Assembly (NCBI GenBank): GCA_009925955.1
Contig: RFPX01000012.1
Coordinates: forward strand, 1-16,551
DNA: 16,551 nt
Source of the DNA: Betaproteobacteria bacterium
GTDB lineage: Bacteria; Pseudomonadota; Gammaproteobacteria; Burkholderiales; Burkholderiaceae_C
Direction of reading: 5' to 3'
This document shows, one piece after another, positions 14,214 to 16,551 of the stretch (position 1 is the stretch's first letter; each line of letters starts with the position of its first letter). A model generated the notes under the pieces. It saw only the letters and a program-made list of their open reading frames with translations, was not told the DNA's origin and made no database searches. Made by a program: the position numbers and the translations under genes.

Positions 14214-15041
14214 GGCAGCGCCGCGCGACGGTGTATCGCCCAAGACCGCAGGCGCCGCGTCGGCGTGTTCACCCCACGATGGCCCCCCTTCTTCACCCAC
14301 CTCTTCACCCACCTCTTCACCCAGTGCCCGAGCCAGGTCGCTTCGCAGGACAGCAGCCAGCGACCGGCGGTCGGCGTGGGCGCTCGAGCGAGCGGTCAGC
14401 GCGTTCACCGTGACCACCACGCCCCGGCCGCGGGCGATGCGCCACAGGCTCTGGGTCAGGGTGGTCTCGCCCAGGAACTCCACCGCCGGGCTGATGGCGT
14501 GGTCGCGGTCGCGGTAGCGCAGCGCCACGGGCTGCACTGGGGCCTCCACGGCAATGGCCGACTGCAGGAGGTTGGCGTGAAAGGGCAGCAAGGCGCGCCC
14601 GTTGCCCGTGGTGCCTTCGGGGAACACGGCCACGCAGTGGCCATTCTTCAAGGCCTGTGCCATCTCGTGCATCACGCGCATGGCGTCGCGCCGCTGCTCA
14701 CGGCGCACATACAGCGTGCCCGCGCAGTCCACCAAGCGGTTGACCAAGGGCCACTCCTGCACGTCGGCCTTGGACACGAAGCGCGCGCGCGGGCACACCG
14801 CGTGGATGGCCATGATGTCGATCCAAGAGATGTGGTTGGCCACGATCAGGGTGCCGCCGGTCCGAAACTGGCCCTGCACCTCCAGGCCCATGCCCAGGCA
14901 GCGCAGCATGCCTGCAGACCACCACTGGATGCGGGCTTGCCGGCCGGCTTCGTCTAGCCGAGGAAAGCGCCACAGCACGATGGCGATGCCGTGCACACCG
15001 TGCAGCACCGCACGCAGGAGTCGAGCCAGTGCCAGCCACAT
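14211..15041 (-). CDS. 1-acyl-sn-glycerol-3-phosphate acyltransferase (PlsC-like)
   Basis: 276 residues. It would transfer an acyl chain to lysophosphatidic acid or a related lysophospholipid at the inner membrane. Acyltransferase block I is NHISWID (69-75) with the HX4D pair H70/D75, block II is around YVRREQR (111-117), block III is FPEGTTGNG (140-148), and block IV is VQPVALRY (169-176). A hydrophobic N-terminus (about 3-25) would attach it to the membrane. The C-terminal 35 residues are acidic and variable, starting with GEEVGEEVGEE, encoded by a 12-base tandem repeat. It is 22 bases downstream of pyrC'. Specificity (PlsC versus an ornithine-lipid or other lysolipid acyltransferase) cannot be settled from sequence. 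Confidence 0.92.
   Translation of the reverse strand: MWLALARLLRAVLHGVHGIAIVLWRFPRLDEAGRQARIQWWSAGMLRCLGMGLEVQGQFRTGGTLIVANHISWIDIMAIHAVCPRARFVSKADVQEWPLVNRLVDCAGTLYVRREQRRDAMRVMHEMAQALKNGHCVAVFPEGTTGNGRALLPFHANLLQSAIAVEAPVQPVALRYRDRDHAISPAVEFLGETTLTQSLWRIARGRGVVVTVNALTARSSAHADRRSLAAVLRSDLARALGEEVGEEVGEEGGPSWGEHADAAPAVLGDTPSRGAA
14290..14323. repeat. 12-base tandem repeat in the plsC 3' end, about 2.8 copies
   Basis: The unit CTTCACCCACCT is repeated exactly at 14291-14302 and 14303-14314, with a partial third copy to 14323. As the unit is a multiple of three, it encodes GEEV repeats on the minus strand and copy-number change would keep the frame. It sits past the catalytic blocks. Confidence 0.85.
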
Positions 15042-15063
15042 GGGGATGTTCCGCAGCCTGGGC

Positions 15064-16374
15064 TCAGGGGGCCGCGTTGTACGCCACGGATCCGGCCACC
15101 AGGGTCAAGCGCACCTGGCCGGGCAGCGCAAACTCGGTGCTGCTGGGGGCAAAGGGCGTGTGCTTGCCTTGGCTGCGCAGGGCTTGGGGCGTGGCCTGCC
15201 ACTGAACGCTGGGGTCGAAGCAGCAGATGTCGGCCACGCCGCCTTCCACCAGGCGTCCGGCGCTGGCCGACAGCGAGCCCAAGGTGGGGCCCAGTACGGC
15301 CACCGCGCGGCTGGTGATGGGCGCCAGCGTATCGGCCAGTGACAGGCCCGAGGCTTGCCCCCACTTCAAGGCCAGGCTGAGCAACAGTTCCAGGCCCGTG
15401 GCGCCCGGCTCGGCTTCCGCAAAGGGCCGCGTCTTCTCGTCTCGGCTCAGTGGCAGGTGGTCGCTGACCAAGGCGTCCAGGGTGCCGTCGGCCAATCCCT
15501 GCCGCAGGGCCTGCCGGTCGCGGTCTTGCCGCAGCGGCGGCACCAGGCGCATGGCCGAGTCGAAGAATCCGATGTCGACGTCGGTGAGGTGCAGGTTGTT
15601 GATGCTGACGTCACTGGTGATGGGCAAGCCCTCGGCCTTGGCCTGCCGCACCAGGTGGACACCGGCCGCACTGCTGATGCGGCACAGGTGCACGCGGGCT
15701 CCGGTGGAGCGCATCAACTCAATGATGGTGTGCAGGGCCACCGTTTCAGCCGCCACCGGCACACCCGACAGACCCATGCGGGTGGCCACGGGCCCGCTGG
15801 CGGCCACGCCCTTGCCCAGGCCATGGTCCTGCGGGCGCAGCCACACGGTGTAGCCATAGGTGGCGGCGTACAGCATGGCCCGCTGCAACACCTGCGTGTC
15901 TTGAATCGGCACCTCGGCCTGCGAAAACCCGATGCAGCCCGCCTCGGTCAACTCGGCCATTTCCGTGAGCACCTCGCCACGCAGGCCCTGCGTGAGCGCT
16001 CCCAAGGGGAAGAGGCGGCAGCGGGAGAGTTGCCGCGCGCGGAACTTGAGCATCTCCACCAGGCCCGGCTCGTCCAAAGCGGGGTCGGTGTCGGGCGGAC
16101 ACACCAGGCTGGTCACGCCACCGGCGGCCGCTGCGGCGAGCTCGCTTTCCAGCATGCCTTCATGTTCATGGCCGGGCTCGCGCAGGCGCGCCGCCAAATC
16201 CACCAAGCCGGGCATCACCACCCAGCCTCGGGCATCGAAACGCTGATCAGGCTCGAAGCCCGCGGGGGCCGCACCGATGGCCACGATGCGGTCGCCCACG
16301 ATGGCCAGGTCGCCCACCGCATCGCGGCCGCTGGCAGGGTCGACCACTCGGCCGTTGGAGATCAGGATCTTCAT
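15064..16374 (-). CDS. pyrC': Dihydroorotase-like protein PyrC' (probably non-catalytic, ATCase partner)
   Basis: 436 residues from the ATG at 16374. It belongs to the type I dihydroorotase family, but the metal site is degraded: where active enzymes have DxHxHLREPG it reads DLAARLREPG (59-68), so both histidines are replaced (A61, R63). The later site usually CHVS reads LCRISS. The conserved VSDHLPL aspartate is still present. Such inactive homologues (PyrC', or PyrX) in Pseudomonas and relatives are needed to assemble active aspartate carbamoyltransferase, which fits its place 5 bases after pyrB. A GTG at 16383 overlapping the pyrB stop as GTGA is the alternative start. A true dihydroorotase must then be encoded elsewhere. 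Confidence 0.93.
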   Translation of the reverse strand: MKILISNGRVVDPASGRDAVGDLAIVGDRIVAIGAAPAGFEPDQRFDARGWVVMPGLVDLAARLREPGHEHEGMLESELAAAAAGGVTSLVCPPDTDPALDEPGLVEMLKFRARQLSRCRLFPLGALTQGLRGEVLTEMAELTEAGCIGFSQAEVPIQDTQVLQRAMLYAATYGYTVWLRPQDHGLGKGVAASGPVATRMGLSGVPVAAETVALHTIIELMRSTGARVHLCRISSAAGVHLVRQAKAEGLPITSDVSINNLHLTDVDIGFFDSAMRLVPPLRQDRDRQALRQGLADGTLDALVSDHLPLSRDEKTRPFAEAEPGATGLELLLSLALKWGQASGLSLADTLAPITSRAVAVLGPTLGSLSASAGRLVEGGVADICCFDPSVQWQATPQALRSQGKHTPFAPSSTEFALPGQVRLTLVAGSVAYNAAP

Positions 16375-16379
16375 GGTGC

Positions 16380-16551
16380 TCACGCCTCGTTGCCTGCGAT
16401 GATGCTCATCACCGCCATGCGCACGGCGATGCCAAAGGTGACCTGGGGCAGGATCACGCTGTGCTCGCCATCGGCCACAGCCGAGTCGATCTCCACCCCT
16501 CGGTTGATGGGTCCGGGGTGCATCACGATGACATCGGGCTTGGCCAGCGCC
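16380..16551 (-). CDS. pyrB: Aspartate carbamoyltransferase, C-terminal fragment (runs off the window)
   Basis: The last 56 residues are present, ending in SIIAGNEA. They include VIVMHPGPINRGVEIDS, the conserved C-terminal aspartate-binding loop of catalytic ATCase chains, and the helix QVTFGIAVRMAVM. ATCase condenses carbamoyl phosphate with aspartate in the first committed step of pyrimidine synthesis. The gene directly precedes pyrC' on the same strand, as in the Pseudomonas-type pyrB-pyrC' pair. Confidence 0.95.
   Translation of the reverse strand, partial: ALAKPDVIVMHPGPINRGVEIDSAVADGEHSVILPQVTFGIAVRMAVMSIIAGNEA

Noticed and set aside
12681..14957. Long plus-strand open frame (758 codons) across the HAD, argB and plsC region
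   Set aside because: It is antisense to three genes with intact family motifs, has a His/Gln/Val-rich composition typical of GC-rich antisense frames, and contains no recognisable domain.

Overview
The window is GC-rich, densely coded chromosomal DNA. Its protein sequences and gene order suggest a betaproteobacterium of the order Burkholderiales (Comamonadaceae or a relative). This rests on the Rieske protein, the hisE-hinT-tatABC block and the argB-HAD-slmA block, and is an inference from remembered families and synteny, not a database result. Every gene but one is on the minus strand. I see no tRNA, rRNA, CRISPR array, transposase or phage gene, and no stretch above 300 bases lacks a gene.

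Right to left, in the direction of minus-strand transcription. Bases 16551-13278 hold the end of pyrB, a catalytically dead dihydroorotase homologue (pyrC'), a PlsC-type acyltransferase and argB. Bases 13268-11862 hold a HAD nucleotidase and slmA. Bases 11862-11163 hold a PdeM-like metallophosphoesterase broken by a 72-bp perfect inverted repeat. Bases 11130-8328 hold glgC and glgA, the two committed steps of glycogen synthesis. Bases 8328-6859 hold a DUF815 ATPase and a Nudix hydrolase. Bases 6830-3982 hold hisI, hisE, hinT and tatABC, the usual tail of a betaproteobacterial his cluster but without hisF before it. A hairpin at 3936-3959 separates tatC from the convergent, single plus-strand gene, a membrane-anchored DegS/DegQ-type protease (2780-3931). 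Divergent from that protease are a NIF3-like gene and pdxA, followed by petA (Rieske) and the first codons of petB, with their own promoter.

Most gene junctions are overlaps or gaps of a few bases, so several multi-gene transcripts are likely: pyrB-pyrC'-plsC, argB-HAD, slmA-(pdeM)-glgC-glgA-DUF815-Nudix-hisI-hisE-hinT, tatABC, nif3-pdxA and petAB(C). Functionally they are housekeeping: pyrimidine, arginine, histidine and vitamin B6 synthesis, glycogen, phospholipid, Tat export, and the Rieske subunit of the bc1 complex, a probable Tat client.

The one truly unusual thing is at 11236-11393. A copy of the 3' part of the metallophosphoesterase gene has been pasted back in inverted orientation where the GHxH metal-binding segment should be. 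It kills the gene, shifts the frame, removes its stop and leaves an open frame running into glgC. It is either a fresh fold-back (template-switch) mutation or a sequencing, amplification or assembly artefact. Because the arms are identical, reads spanning the junctions are needed to decide.
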